A stretch of 64,000 bases of DNA, taken from NCBI GenBank assembly GCA_964344295.1, contig CAYFMR010000001.1, forward strand, positions 181,127 through 245,126, given 5' to 3'. The first letter of the stretch is position 1; each line of letters begins with the position of its first letter. This document shows, piece by piece, positions 35,809 to 43,267 of the stretch. The notes beneath the pieces are model-generated. The model saw nothing but the letters and a program-made list of their open reading frames with translations, made no database searches and had not been told where the DNA came from. This DNA comes from JAAYFJ01 sp964344295 (GTDB lineage: Bacteria > Bacillota > Clostridia > Tissierellales > Peptoniphilaceae). Both the position numbers and the translations under genes were made by a program.

Positions 35809-37434
35809 CTAATCAATGGAGATCAAATAATAATAAACGGGTTGTCCACCATCAATGATCACAATATCTATGTCGGGATATCGTTCTTCCACAGCTTCTG
35901 CCAAACTGTCCGCATCCTCTTGAGACACCTCGTCTCCATAGATAATGGTCATCACTTGCGCATCGTCGAAGTACATGTGGTCAATCAAATCTTCGGTGAC
36001 GGACTTTAGCTCATCGCCACAGTTGGCAATCTCGGACTCGGTCATACCAATGAATTGACCCTCCTTGATTTCTAAATTGCTCACCATGGTATCTCTCACA
36101 GCATAGGTCACCTGACCCGTTCTCGAGTGGGTAATAGCTTCTTCCATCATCGCCATATTGGTTTCCACATCAGCTTCTTCATCAAAAGCCAATACAGCTG
36201 ACAGTCCTTGCGGAATGGTCTTTGAAGGTAAAACGATCACGTGTCTATCGCTCAACTTCTTAGCCTGTTCTGCAGCTAAGATAATGTTTTTATTATTCGG
36301 CAAGATAACGATCGTTTCTGCGTGTAATTTTTTCATGGAGTTTAAGAAGTCCTCGGTACTGGGGTTCATCGTTTGACCTCCCAAGATGACCTCATCTACA
36401 CCAGCTTCTTTCAGCACTTCAGCTAATCCCTGTCCACTGGCCACCGCAATGATGCCATAAGCTTTTTCTTCTATCTGCTCCTCTTGTTTCGCCAGCTCTT
36501 CGGCTTCTTTTCTTAGGATTTCTTGATGTTGGTAGCGCATGTTGTCAATTTTCATGTTGCGCAGCGGTCCATACGCCATCGCTGCATCTAGTGCCTTTCC
36601 TGGTGTATCTGTATGCACATGCACCTTAATGACGTTTTGATCTCCAACTACGATCAGCGAATCGCCCATCGCCGCCAGTTTTTCACGCAGTGCATCAACA
36701 TGCTCCGCTTGGGCCTCTACCATAAACTCTGTACAATAACCGTAAGTGATATTGGTCTCTGCCAATTTAACGGTTTCTGCTTGGTGACTGACGGCTTGTA
36801 CCGGTACATTTGATTCTAATTCGCCCTTGGCTGCTAGTAAGATCCCTTCCAAAAATACCAACAGTCCTTGACCTCCGGCATCCACGACCCCCGCTTCCTT
36901 TAAGACAGGCAAAAGTTCCGGAGTACGTGCTAAGGATGTATGACCTGCTTGAATCACTTTCGTTAACAACTCTGTCAGGTCCATCTCGGAATCAGCCAGT
37001 TCCATGGCTTCTTTCGCCAAGTCTTTAGCGACAGTGAGAATCGTTCCTTCCACAGGCTTCATCACTGCTTTATATGCCGTATTGGCAGCTTGGCGTAAAC
37101 CTTCTGCCAGCACTCTGGCGTTAAGTTGACTTTGCCCCTTGACCCCTAAAGCAAATCCTCGAAATAGTTGGGACAAGATGACACCAGAGTTTCCTCTGGC
37201 TCCCATCAGAGAGCCTAAAGACGCACTGTCTGCAATGACGGAGATGGACTGACTTTCTACAGCCATCGTTTCCTCTACTGCCGACTTAATCGTCAAGCTC
37301 ATATTCGTTCCCGTATCGCCATCCGGTACAGGGAACACGTTTAAACTATTGACCAACTCTTTATTATTTTCTAAATTGATCATGCCGCCCTGCAACAATC
37401 GTTGCAGTGTCGGCCCATCAATATGCTTGCTCAT
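35809..37434 (-). CDS. fakA: Fatty acid kinase subunit FakA (DAK/YloV family)
   Basis: Phosphorylates fatty acids bound to FakB (DegV family) for phospholipid synthesis. 541 residues: an N-terminal DAK2/DhaL-type ATP-binding domain with NVFPVPDGDTGTNMSLT and GARGNSGVILSQLFRGF, a middle domain (GGQGLLVFLEG), then a C-terminal DegV-like/YloV domain with ILPNNKNIILAAEQA. GGAGGAAAAG precedes the ATG at 37434. No fakB is in the window. Confidence 0.93.
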   Translation of the reverse strand: MSKHIDGPTLQRLLQGGMINLENNKELVNSLNVFPVPDGDTGTNMSLTIKSAVEETMAVESQSISVIADSASLGSLMGARGNSGVILSQLFRGFALGVKGQSQLNARVLAEGLRQAANTAYKAVMKPVEGTILTVAKDLAKEAMELADSEMDLTELLTKVIQAGHTSLARTPELLPVLKEAGVVDAGGQGLLVFLEGILLAAKGELESNVPVQAVSHQAETVKLAETNITYGYCTEFMVEAQAEHVDALREKLAAMGDSLIVVGDQNVIKVHVHTDTPGKALDAAMAYGPLRNMKIDNMRYQHQEILRKEAEELAKQEEQIEEKAYGIIAVASGQGLAEVLKEAGVDEVILGGQTMNPSTEDFLNSMKKLHAETIVILPNNKNIILAAEQAKKLSDRHVIVLPSKTIPQGLSAVLAFDEEADVETNMAMMEEAITHSRTGQVTYAVRDTMVSNLEIKEGQFIGMTESEIANCGDELKSVTEDLIDHMYFDDAQVMTIIYGDEVSQEDADSLAEAVEERYPDIDIVIIDGGQPVYYYLISID

Positions 37435-37446
37435 ACTTTTCCTCCA

Positions 37447-37800
37447 TTATTTTTCAATGCGAATTCCTTGGACAAACACATTGATGTGATGCACTTTTAA
37501 AGATGTCATTTTTTCCACATTGAATTTAACGCGTTCGACAATGTTTTCTGCTACTGTTGCAATATTTACGCCATACTCTAAAATCACGTGCAAATCTATT
37601 TCCAAATCAGGTTCACTGCGTACTGTAATACCTTTGGCAAAATAATCGGTTTTGAGTAGTTCAAAAAAACCGTCTGTAGCATTTTTTGCCGCCATCCCTA
37701 CAATACCATAGCTCTCCATAGCCGCTAGCCCCGCCACGTTTGCAATGACGGAATCCTCTATGGTGATAACGCCTAAATCTGTTTGAAGTGTGCAAGACAT
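37447..37800 (-). CDS. Asp23/YloU family protein
   Basis: 117 residues of the Asp23/Gls24 alkaline-shock family, which almost always precedes fakA (yloU-yloV in Bacillus). Recognised by LGVITIEDSVIANVAGLAAMESYGIVGMAAKN and the C-terminal VHHINVFVQGIRI. Role in the cell envelope or stress is poorly defined. GGAGGTATCCT precedes the ATG. Expressed from its own promoter, divergent from rpmB. Confidence 0.93.
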   Translation of the reverse strand: MSCTLQTDLGVITIEDSVIANVAGLAAMESYGIVGMAAKNATDGFFELLKTDYFAKGITVRSEPDLEIDLHVILEYGVNIATVAENIVERVKFNVEKMTSLKVHHINVFVQGIRIEK

Positions 37801-37835
37801 AGGATACCTCCTTTTGCTTGAGAAATGTTTCCATC

Positions 37836-37864
37836 AGTATATCATGAAATTAAGCCACTGACAA
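37836..37864 (-). promoter_or_regulatory. Predicted promoter of asp23-fakA-recG
   Basis: Minus strand: -35 TTGTCA (37859-37864), 17-base spacer ending in TGA, extended -10 TATACT (37836-37841). Confidence 0.75.
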
Positions 37865-37893
37865 TTTACCCACGCTCCGGATTGAAAATTTAT

Positions 37894-37922
37894 TTGCTAA
37901 AACAAAACAATCGTGGTATAAT
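37894..37922 (+). promoter_or_regulatory. Predicted promoter of rpmB
   Basis: Plus strand: -35 TTGCTA (37894-37899), 17-base spacer ending in TGG, extended -10 TATAAT (37917-37922). Confidence 0.8.
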
Positions 37923-37961
37923 GCTTAGGTATTAATGAAGAAATCGAAGGAGGTGGATTTC

Positions 37962-38153
37962 ATGGCAAAAAAATGCGAAGTTTGCGGCAAGCAAAAACAA
38001 TTTGGCCACAAGGTGACGTTCTCTAACAAAAAAATTAATAAAACTTGGTCTCCCAACATCCGTCGAATTCGCGCGATGATCGATGGCCAACCTAAACGAA
38101 TCAATATTTGTACGAAATGCCTTAAATCACACCCTGAATTGCGTGCGATGTAA
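37962..38153 (+). CDS. rpmB: 50S ribosomal protein L28 (zinc form)
   Basis: 63 residues: MAKKCEVCGKQKQFGHKVTF, KINKTWSPNIRRIR and the second Cys pair CTKCLKSHPE. The four Cys mark the zinc-binding form. GAAGGAGGTGG precedes the ATG at 37962; the open frame upstream lies over the ribosome-binding site. Divergent from asp23, the usual Clostridia/Bacilli arrangement, and a single-gene unit with its own terminator. Confidence 0.98.
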   Translation: MAKKCEVCGKQKQFGHKVTFSNKKINKTWSPNIRRIRAMIDGQPKRINICTKCLKSHPELRAM

Positions 38154-38155
38154 TC

Positions 38156-38181
38156 AAAGCTTCCCTTTGGAAGCTTTTTTT
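38156..38181 (+). terminator. rpmB terminator
   Basis: AAAGCTTCC and GGAAGCTTT (38156-38164, 38169-38177) with a CTTT loop, followed by a seven-T run on the plus strand. Confidence 0.93.
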
Positions 38182-38230
38182 ATTCGTCTTGAATACCGTC
38201 ATTTCATCCGTATCGGATGCTATCAGCGCC

Positions 38231-38259
38231 AAAAGGCGGGTCTCTCGACCCGCCTTTTT
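38231..38259 (-). terminator. putP terminator
   Basis: AAAAGGCGGGTC (38231-38242) and GACCCGCCTTTT (38247-38258) around TCTC; begins 18 bases after the putP stop. Four T on the minus side, five on the plus side. Confidence 0.85.
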
Positions 38260-38276
38260 CGCGCACAAATCTTTTC

Positions 38277-39866
38277 TTATTCTTTCACCATCCCCATCCA
38301 AGGAGTCTCCTTTTCCTTTGAGCACAGCACTTGCACTCTTTCATAAATCAGCACTGTCTGATCTTCCGGTTCTGCTGTCAGCAGAGAAATCACGATTACA
38401 CACACCAGTGCCACGATAAAAGCTGGTAGCAGCTCATAAATACCCCAGATACCTCCTAGAGGTTTGATCAAATATTTCCACAAAAATACTGTGGCTGCAC
38501 CGGAGAACATGCCGGCCAGTGCGCCCCATCGATTCATTCGCTTCCAGCTCAGTGCCATCAGGACTACTGGTCCAAAAGCGGCGCCAAATCCGGCCCAAGC
38601 AAAAGAGACAATGTTAAATACAGAGTTCTCCGGATTTCTGGCTAAGACAACAGCAATCACAGAAATCCCAACAACCGTCAGTTTAGCTAAACGCATCTTC
38701 ACCTTTTCTGTCAATCTTTCCCCTGTCATAGAGCCAACCAGGTCTTCCGAAACTGCCGAGGAGGCCGTTAGTAATTGTGAATCAGCTGTAGACATCGTTG
38801 AGGCCAAAATTCCAGCAATGACTACCCCTGCTAGCCCTGCGGCTACGACTCCGTGGCTACTCATCAGGTTAGCAATGGAGACGATGACTGTTTCCGCCTG
38901 CGATAGCGTATTGAAAGCATCAATGACCCCTTCACGGCTCATAGCCAATCCCACCATGCCAATCAATACTGCTAATGACATGGAAATCACTACCCAGACG
39001 GAAGCGATTCGACGGGATGTTTTCAGCTTACCCGGATCCTTGATACCCATAAAACGTACCAAAATATGAGGCATGCCCAAGTAACCTAATCCCCACGCCA
39101 TCATGGACACCTTCTGCATCGTCGTTTGCACTGTTTCGCCGGCCACGGCCGTTCGCACCGCTTCCTGGGTACTCCAAGGCATACTGGCGTTGGTTGTCAC
39201 AGCTCCCAATCCCCCCACCGACTTTGCACCGAAAAAGACGATGGACAAGATAGCGATACTCATCACGATACTTTGAATCAAGTCCGTTGTGGAAACCGCT
39301 AAAAACCCTCCTAAAATCGTGTACAAACAGATCACAGCCGCACCGATCAGCATCGTTGTCATGTAATCGAACTCAAACAGACTGTGAAACAGCTTGCCAA
39401 CTGCTGCAAACCCCGATGCCGTATAAGGTATGAAAAACAACAAAATCAGCACTGCAGCTACCTTGCGCAACATTCCTCGCTCATCTGCGAAACGTTTGGA
39501 AAAAAATTCCGGAAGTGTAATGGCTCCTACTTCTGCAGAGTAAATGCGTAGTTTCTTGGCTACCAAGAGCCAGTTTAAGTATGTTCCCACAGCCAAACCC
39601 ACAGCCGTCCAAGCCGCATTGGCCACGCCGGTAAAATACGCCACTCCTGGAAGGCCCATCAGCAACCATGAGCTCATGTCTGAAGCCTCGGCGCTCATCG
39701 CCGTCACTAACGGCCCCATCATTCTTCCTCCAAGGTAAAAATCTTGTGTTGCACCATTACCTTTTGTTGCACCATTACCTTTTTTCGCAAATTTCGCCCC
39801 TATGATTACCATCCAAACCAAATAAAGGGTCACAGTCGTCAGGATGATCCACGCTTGATTTTCCAT
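38277..39866 (-). CDS. putP: Sodium/proline symporter PutP (SSS family)
   Basis: Na+-coupled solute transporter of the SSS family, 529 residues and about 13 transmembrane helices. DFYLGGRMMGPLVTAMSAEASDMSSWLLMGLPG matches the PutP pattern and argues for proline as substrate; ASTMSTADSQLLTASSAVSEDL is the helix 8 Na+ region. The ATG at 39866 has GGAGG seven bases upstream. Just after the first helix there is a tandem GNGATK repeat caused by an 18-bp duplication. A TetR-type regulator lies upstream in the same direction. Confidence 0.92.
   Translation of the reverse strand: MENQAWIILTTVTLYLVWMVIIGAKFAKKGNGATKGNGATQDFYLGGRMMGPLVTAMSAEASDMSSWLLMGLPGVAYFTGVANAAWTAVGLAVGTYLNWLLVAKKLRIYSAEVGAITLPEFFSKRFADERGMLRKVAAVLILLFFIPYTASGFAAVGKLFHSLFEFDYMTTMLIGAAVICLYTILGGFLAVSTTDLIQSIVMSIAILSIVFFGAKSVGGLGAVTTNASMPWSTQEAVRTAVAGETVQTTMQKVSMMAWGLGYLGMPHILVRFMGIKDPGKLKTSRRIASVWVVISMSLAVLIGMVGLAMSREGVIDAFNTLSQAETVIVSIANLMSSHGVVAAGLAGVVIAGILASTMSTADSQLLTASSAVSEDLVGSMTGERLTEKVKMRLAKLTVVGISVIAVVLARNPENSVFNIVSFAWAGFGAAFGPVVLMALSWKRMNRWGALAGMFSGAATVFLWKYLIKPLGGIWGIYELLPAFIVALVCVIVISLLTAEPEDQTVLIYERVQVLCSKEKETPWMGMVKE
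39748..39783 (-). repeat. 18-bp tandem direct repeat inside putP
   Basis: Two identical adjacent copies of GTTGCACCATTACCTTTT (39748-39765 and 39766-39783). In the putP frame this doubles a six-residue segment (GNGATK) in the first cytoplasmic loop, before DFYLGGR. The perfect identity indicates a recent slip event. Confidence 0.95.
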
Positions 39867-39909
39867 CGTCTCGTCCTCCATTTCGACCGTATCGTATCAC
39901 AATAAAAAT

Positions 39910-39970
39910 TAGACCACAACACAGAATTAAGTTCGTACTAAATTAAAACTTAATCTTTATCTATGGTCTA
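39910..39970 (-). promoter_or_regulatory. Nested inverted repeats upstream of putP
   Basis: Outer arms TAGACCA (39910-39916) and TGGTCTA (39964-39970) enclose inner arms ATTAAGTT (39926-39933) and AACTTAAT (39947-39954). The two flanks between arms are 9 bases each, so the whole is symmetric. A plausible putP promoter (-35 TTGTGG overlapping the outer arm, -10 TACGAT) adjoins it. This could be a paired operator or a leader hairpin. Confidence 0.6.
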
Positions 39971-40031
39971 TATCGTTGTTATTAAGCCATTTTTTATCAG
40001 ACTCTGTTCTATACTTCAATCAACACTATTT

Positions 40032-40649
40032 TTAGTGATTATTTTTAAAACCTTCTAAAAACACAGGCATCATATTCGCACCATACTCACCCAATGCATA
40101 GCTTCCTTCGCGCAAACACCAATCATAGATCAAGGCACGCTCCAGCATCGCATACGCTTGCACGATATCGTGTGCGTTATATGCCTCATGAAACTCACCC
40201 CGAGCAATTCCTTCCTCCACAATTTCATAAAGCAATTTAAAATAAACACGTTTGCGATCCAGCAAATGTCTTGATCCCTGCGTGATGAGTTGAGATGAAA
40301 ATAATCGCGTCAGCAACTCCAGGGGCACGCTGTGATCGATGAGACTTAAAAGCTCTCTATCGAGAAAAATCAGCTTCTCCACAGCACTCTGTTCGTCAGT
40401 TAATAACGGTTCTAGTTGTTCATACTTCTCATCAAATACCATGGATAGGGATTCGAGTAACGCATCTTTTCCACTAAAATAATGGTAAAACGAGCCTTTA
40501 CTCGTACCTGAGCGCTCCACAATTTCTTCCACTGTCGTGTTTTCGTAGCCCATTTCATAAAAAAGCTCCCATGCAGCCGACACAATTTTCCCTTTCGTAT
40601 TTCTTCTATTCTTCCTTTTCACTTTCCAACTCTTTCTCCTTTCGTCCAT
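40032..40649 (-). CDS. TetR family transcriptional regulator
   Basis: 205 residues. N-terminal HTH: KIVSAAWELFYEMGYENTTVEEIVERSGTSKGSFYHYFSGKDALL, the classic TetR pattern, then an all-helical ligand domain of no recognised subgroup. The first 16 residues are basic. The ATG at 40649 lacks a good ribosome-binding site; a GTG at 40625 is an alternative. It sits 165 bases upstream of putP in the same direction, so putP, itself, or an unlinked transporter may be its target. Signal unknown. Confidence 0.9.
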   Translation of the reverse strand: MDERRKSWKVKRKNRRNTKGKIVSAAWELFYEMGYENTTVEEIVERSGTSKGSFYHYFSGKDALLESLSMVFDEKYEQLEPLLTDEQSAVEKLIFLDRELLSLIDHSVPLELLTRLFSSQLITQGSRHLLDRKRVYFKLLYEIVEEGIARGEFHEAYNAHDIVQAYAMLERALIYDWCLREGSYALGEYGANMMPVFLEGFKNNH

Positions 40650-40716
40650 TTTCGCTTTTGACTATTGTAAAATCTTGGCAGAGTAGATTGTCTTATTCTA
40701 ATCATGTTTGCTACAC

Positions 40717-40738
40717 GTCGCCTTAGCGACCTTTTCAA
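40717..40738 (-). promoter_or_regulatory. Possible tetR promoter -35 with operator-like palindrome
   Basis: GTCGC (40717-40721) and GCGAC (40726-40730) are inverted repeats with a 4-base centre. They lie directly downstream of a -35-like TTGAAA (40733-40738, minus strand). That is a usual place for a TetR-type autoregulatory operator. The matching -10 (TGTAGC) is poor, so this is tentative. The rest of the 216-base gap between tetR and the small gene shows only the plus-strand promoter. Confidence 0.35.
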
Positions 40739-40760
40739 GGTATTGTCTGTTTCTCTTACG

Positions 40761-40789
40761 TTGTTAAATTGTATCATTTGTGATATGAT
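40761..40789 (+). promoter_or_regulatory. Predicted promoter of the small gene at 40866
   Basis: Plus strand: -35 TTGTTA (40761-40766), 17-base spacer ending in TGA, extended -10 TATGAT (40784-40789), 76 bases ahead of the start codon. Confidence 0.65.
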
Positions 40790-40865
40790 TTTTCCACTCT
40801 CTTTTCCCGGTCCACAAGCCCGGTGTGTTAGTCATTTGCCCTTTATAATCTAAGAAAGGACAGTT

Positions 40866-41096
40866 ATGAAAAGACAAGATTTGGAAACACTACTTACGAA
40901 CGCCATGGAAACCGTCGTGCCCACCGATATCAATCGCCATGAGGAGACCTTACAGTTTTTTGTTGACGAGGCAGGTAAATTAGCGCCGGATAAGGCCGCT
41001 TTGTTTGCCTACACCCACGCTGTAGACACCTGCCAAGAAATGATTCGGGCCGTCGTAAAAGCACTGTATGAAGAAAAAAATCTCTTGGAAGACTAA
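40866..41096 (+). CDS. Small protein of unknown function (76 residues)
   Basis: I do not recognise a family. MKRQDLETLLTNAMETVVP begins an amphipathic, mostly helical acidic protein with a single Cys (CQEM) and an acidic end (YEEKNLLED). No membrane segment or signal peptide. It looks real: a GAAAGGA ribosome-binding site, its own promoter, and a terminator whose loop contains the stop codon. It stands alone between the divergent tetR and the convergent ogt. Confidence 0.75.
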   Translation: MKRQDLETLLTNAMETVVPTDINRHEETLQFFVDEAGKLAPDKAALFAYTHAVDTCQEMIRAVVKALYEEKNLLED

Positions 41097-41112
41097 CTCC
41101 AAGAGATTTTTT
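41075..41112. terminator. Bidirectional terminator between small gene and ogt
   Basis: A-run plus TCTCTTGGA (ending 41089) pairs with TCCAAGAGA and a T-run (41098-41112); the 8-base loop holds the TAA stop of the small gene. It also suits ogt, ending 14 bases away on the other strand. Confidence 0.9.
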
Positions 41113-41125
41113 ATATCTTTAGTTC

Positions 41126-41578
41126 TTACGGTTTTGCTCCCTCGTGAACCAGAAGCTGGCGTTTCATCACAAGGCCTTCCCGATAACCCCCTAAGCTGCC
41201 GTCTCCTCGTATGACGCGATGACATGGTACCAAAATCAACCATGGGTTTCGTCCCACCGCTTGTCCCACCGCACGGGAAGCTCGCGGTTGACCCAGTTGC
41301 CGTGCCAACTCTCCATAAGACACCGTCTCACCATAGGGAATCTGAAGTAGGGCCTGCCACACTTGTCGCTGCCACAGGGTTCCCACACCAGCTAGTGGCA
41401 ATTCCAGTTGTGGACGTAACCCTTTTTCATACTCGCGAAACCATTGTGCTGTTTCGCTGAGTAAAGGGTGCTCATCTTCTTTGGCAGCCTTCCCCAATGC
41501 TACTGAAAAAAGCGTCTCATCATCACAAATCATCACCATGGTCCCCCATCTCGTTTGAATCGTTTTTTGATAAAACAT
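41126..41578 (-). CDS. ogt: Methylated-DNA-protein-cysteine methyltransferase (Ogt/MGMT)
   Basis: Suicide repair enzyme that removes alkyl groups from O6-alkylguanine. 150 residues. The acceptor Cys119 is in LVPCHRVIRGDGSLGGYREG; the DNA-binding helix-turn-helix contains VSYGELARQLGQPRASRAVG. AGAGGTGAAACG precedes the ATG at 41578. Short type without an Ada-like regulatory domain; single-gene unit. Confidence 0.95.
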   Translation of the reverse strand: MFYQKTIQTRWGTMVMICDDETLFSVALGKAAKEDEHPLLSETAQWFREYEKGLRPQLELPLAGVGTLWQRQVWQALLQIPYGETVSYGELARQLGQPRASRAVGQAVGRNPWLILVPCHRVIRGDGSLGGYREGLVMKRQLLVHEGAKP

Positions 41579-41619
41579 CGTTTCACCTCTACCGTTTACT
41601 CTTTGTTTATGGTTGTCAC

Positions 41620-41648
41620 ATCATATCGCACTGCTGGATTGCTGTAAA
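41620..41648 (-). promoter_or_regulatory. Predicted promoter of ogt
   Basis: Minus strand: -35 TTTACA (41643-41648), 17-base spacer, -10 TATGAT (41620-41625). I see no equally good plus-strand promoter for glpK in the 175-base gap. Confidence 0.6.
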
Positions 41649-41753
41649 TCAATCCATGTTCCAAAAAACTTTCTTTTTGATCTTAAAGCTGGTTCTTTTC
41701 GCTCTTTTCCATTAAACTGTAAGTATCATCTAAACATCAATAGGAGTGTTATC

Positions 41754-43232
41754 ATGAAATACGTTATGGCTTTTGATGCCGGTACCACCAGCTGCCGTGC
41801 CATTCTCTATGACCAACATCATCTAGAAATTTCCGTCGCCCAGCGGGAATTCCCACAATACTACCCTCACCCCGGCTGGGTGGAACAAAAGGGCTTGGAA
41901 ATTTGGGGCACTATGATTGGCGTAGCCCAAGAGGCCATCGCTCAAACCCACATACATCCCAGTGACATCGTCTCCATAGGGATTACCAATCAACGCGAAA
42001 CAACTATTTTCTGGAATGCCAAGACCGGCGCTCCCGTCGGGCCGGCCATTGTCTGGCAATGCCGTCGCAGCGCTTCCATCTGTGAAAACTGGGCTCGACA
42101 GGGGCTTGCTTATCTCGTCCATCAAAAGACAGGACTCCCTTTAGATGCCTATTTTAGCGCTTCCAAAATTAAATGGCTCCTGGAACACGATGAAACAGCT
42201 CGAACCTTAGCCCATCACGGTGACTTACGCTTTGGCACTGTGGATACCTGGTTGATTTATCAACTGACCCAAGGACGAGTTCACGCCACTGACGTGAGTA
42301 ACGCCAGCCGCACGATGCTTTATAATATCCACACCCTCTCGTGGGATAAGGAGCTTCTGGACCTCTTCGACATCCCCCTATCCATTCTTCCACAGGTTTT
42401 AGACTCTGATGCCCTTTTCGGGTACACAGATTCCTCGTTATTTGGAGGCGTATCCATTCCCATTCACGGCGTCTTGGGAGATCAGCAGGCAGCATTGTAT
42501 GGCAACCGCTGTCATCAACCTGGGATGATCAAAAACACCTATGGCACCGGGTGCTTTTTACTCATGCAAACCGGACCTACCCCTATGATTTCCAAAAACG
42601 GTCTTATCACGACCATCGCTTGGCGAGAGGACCACGAAACATCCTACGCTCTGGAGGGTAGCGTTTTTGTCGGCGGAGCGGCGATCCAATGGCTTCGCGA
42701 TAAAATGCGACTCATCCACACAGCTCCCGAGAGTGCAAAAATCGCCCTAGAAACCCGCTCTGATCACGGTCTAACCGTCATCCCCGCTTTCACCGGCCTT
42801 GGTGCCCCTTATTGGGATATGGAGGCTCGCGGGGCCATTCTTGGCATTACCCGAGACACTACCAGCGAGGATGTGATACGAGCCACCTTAGAGTCCATCG
42901 CCTACCAAGTGGCCGACGTTTCTAAAGCCATGGCCGACGACACCGGGCTGTCCTTATCGCAGCTCAAAGCGGACGGCGGCGCATCTGCCAACGATTTTCT
43001 CTTGCAATTCCAGGCAGAGCTCCTGCAAATTCCTGTGATACGGGCCCACAATGTGGAAATGACCGCTTATGGTGCTGCACTGATAGCTGGTAAGGAAATG
43101 GGGTTTTGGCAAGATATGCCCCACAGAGACGAACCCAACGCCACTTTCGTCCCCACCATGTCTCAAGACAAGGCACTTGCCTTACATGAACACTGGAAAG
43201 CGCAAATCAAACGCATTTTACACCATGCTTAA
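41754..43232 (+). CDS. glpK: Glycerol kinase
   Basis: FGGY-family kinase making glycerol-3-phosphate. 492 residues. FDAGTTSCRAILYD phosphate-1 motif, NQRETTIFWNAKTG, FSASKIKWLL, GDQQAALYGN, and GGASANDFLLQFQAELL near the end. Where Gram-positive GlpK proteins carry the HPr-phosphorylated His (Y-H-F-Y-G, before VPIAG), this one reads SSLFGGVSIPIHG, so that His is missing. AATAGGAGTGTTATC fixes the start at 41754. Strongly C-rich codons. No glpF or glpD nearby. Confidence 0.95.
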   Translation: MKYVMAFDAGTTSCRAILYDQHHLEISVAQREFPQYYPHPGWVEQKGLEIWGTMIGVAQEAIAQTHIHPSDIVSIGITNQRETTIFWNAKTGAPVGPAIVWQCRRSASICENWARQGLAYLVHQKTGLPLDAYFSASKIKWLLEHDETARTLAHHGDLRFGTVDTWLIYQLTQGRVHATDVSNASRTMLYNIHTLSWDKELLDLFDIPLSILPQVLDSDALFGYTDSSLFGGVSIPIHGVLGDQQAALYGNRCHQPGMIKNTYGTGCFLLMQTGPTPMISKNGLITTIAWREDHETSYALEGSVFVGGAAIQWLRDKMRLIHTAPESAKIALETRSDHGLTVIPAFTGLGAPYWDMEARGAILGITRDTTSEDVIRATLESIAYQVADVSKAMADDTGLSLSQLKADGGASANDFLLQFQAELLQIPVIRAHNVEMTAYGAALIAGKEMGFWQDMPHRDEPNATFVPTMSQDKALALHEHWKAQIKRILHHA

Positions 43233-43267
43233 CAAAAAACCTTGGGATTTTATCTCAAGGTTTTTTG
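43233..43267. terminator. Bidirectional terminator between glpK and nfo
   Basis: CAAAAAACCTTG (43233-43244) pairs with CAAGGTTTTTTG (43256-43267). It starts directly after the glpK stop. The last codons of nfo form one arm and its stop codon lies in the loop. Confidence 0.92.

Noticed and set aside
38464..39069. Open frame of 201 codons on the plus strand opposite putP
   Set aside because: It is the antisense shadow of a membrane protein gene; low-complexity composition, no ribosome-binding site and no family marks.
41613..41753. N-terminal extension of glpK
   Set aside because: Not similar to glycerol kinases; it crosses the ogt promoter and the glpK ribosome-binding site.
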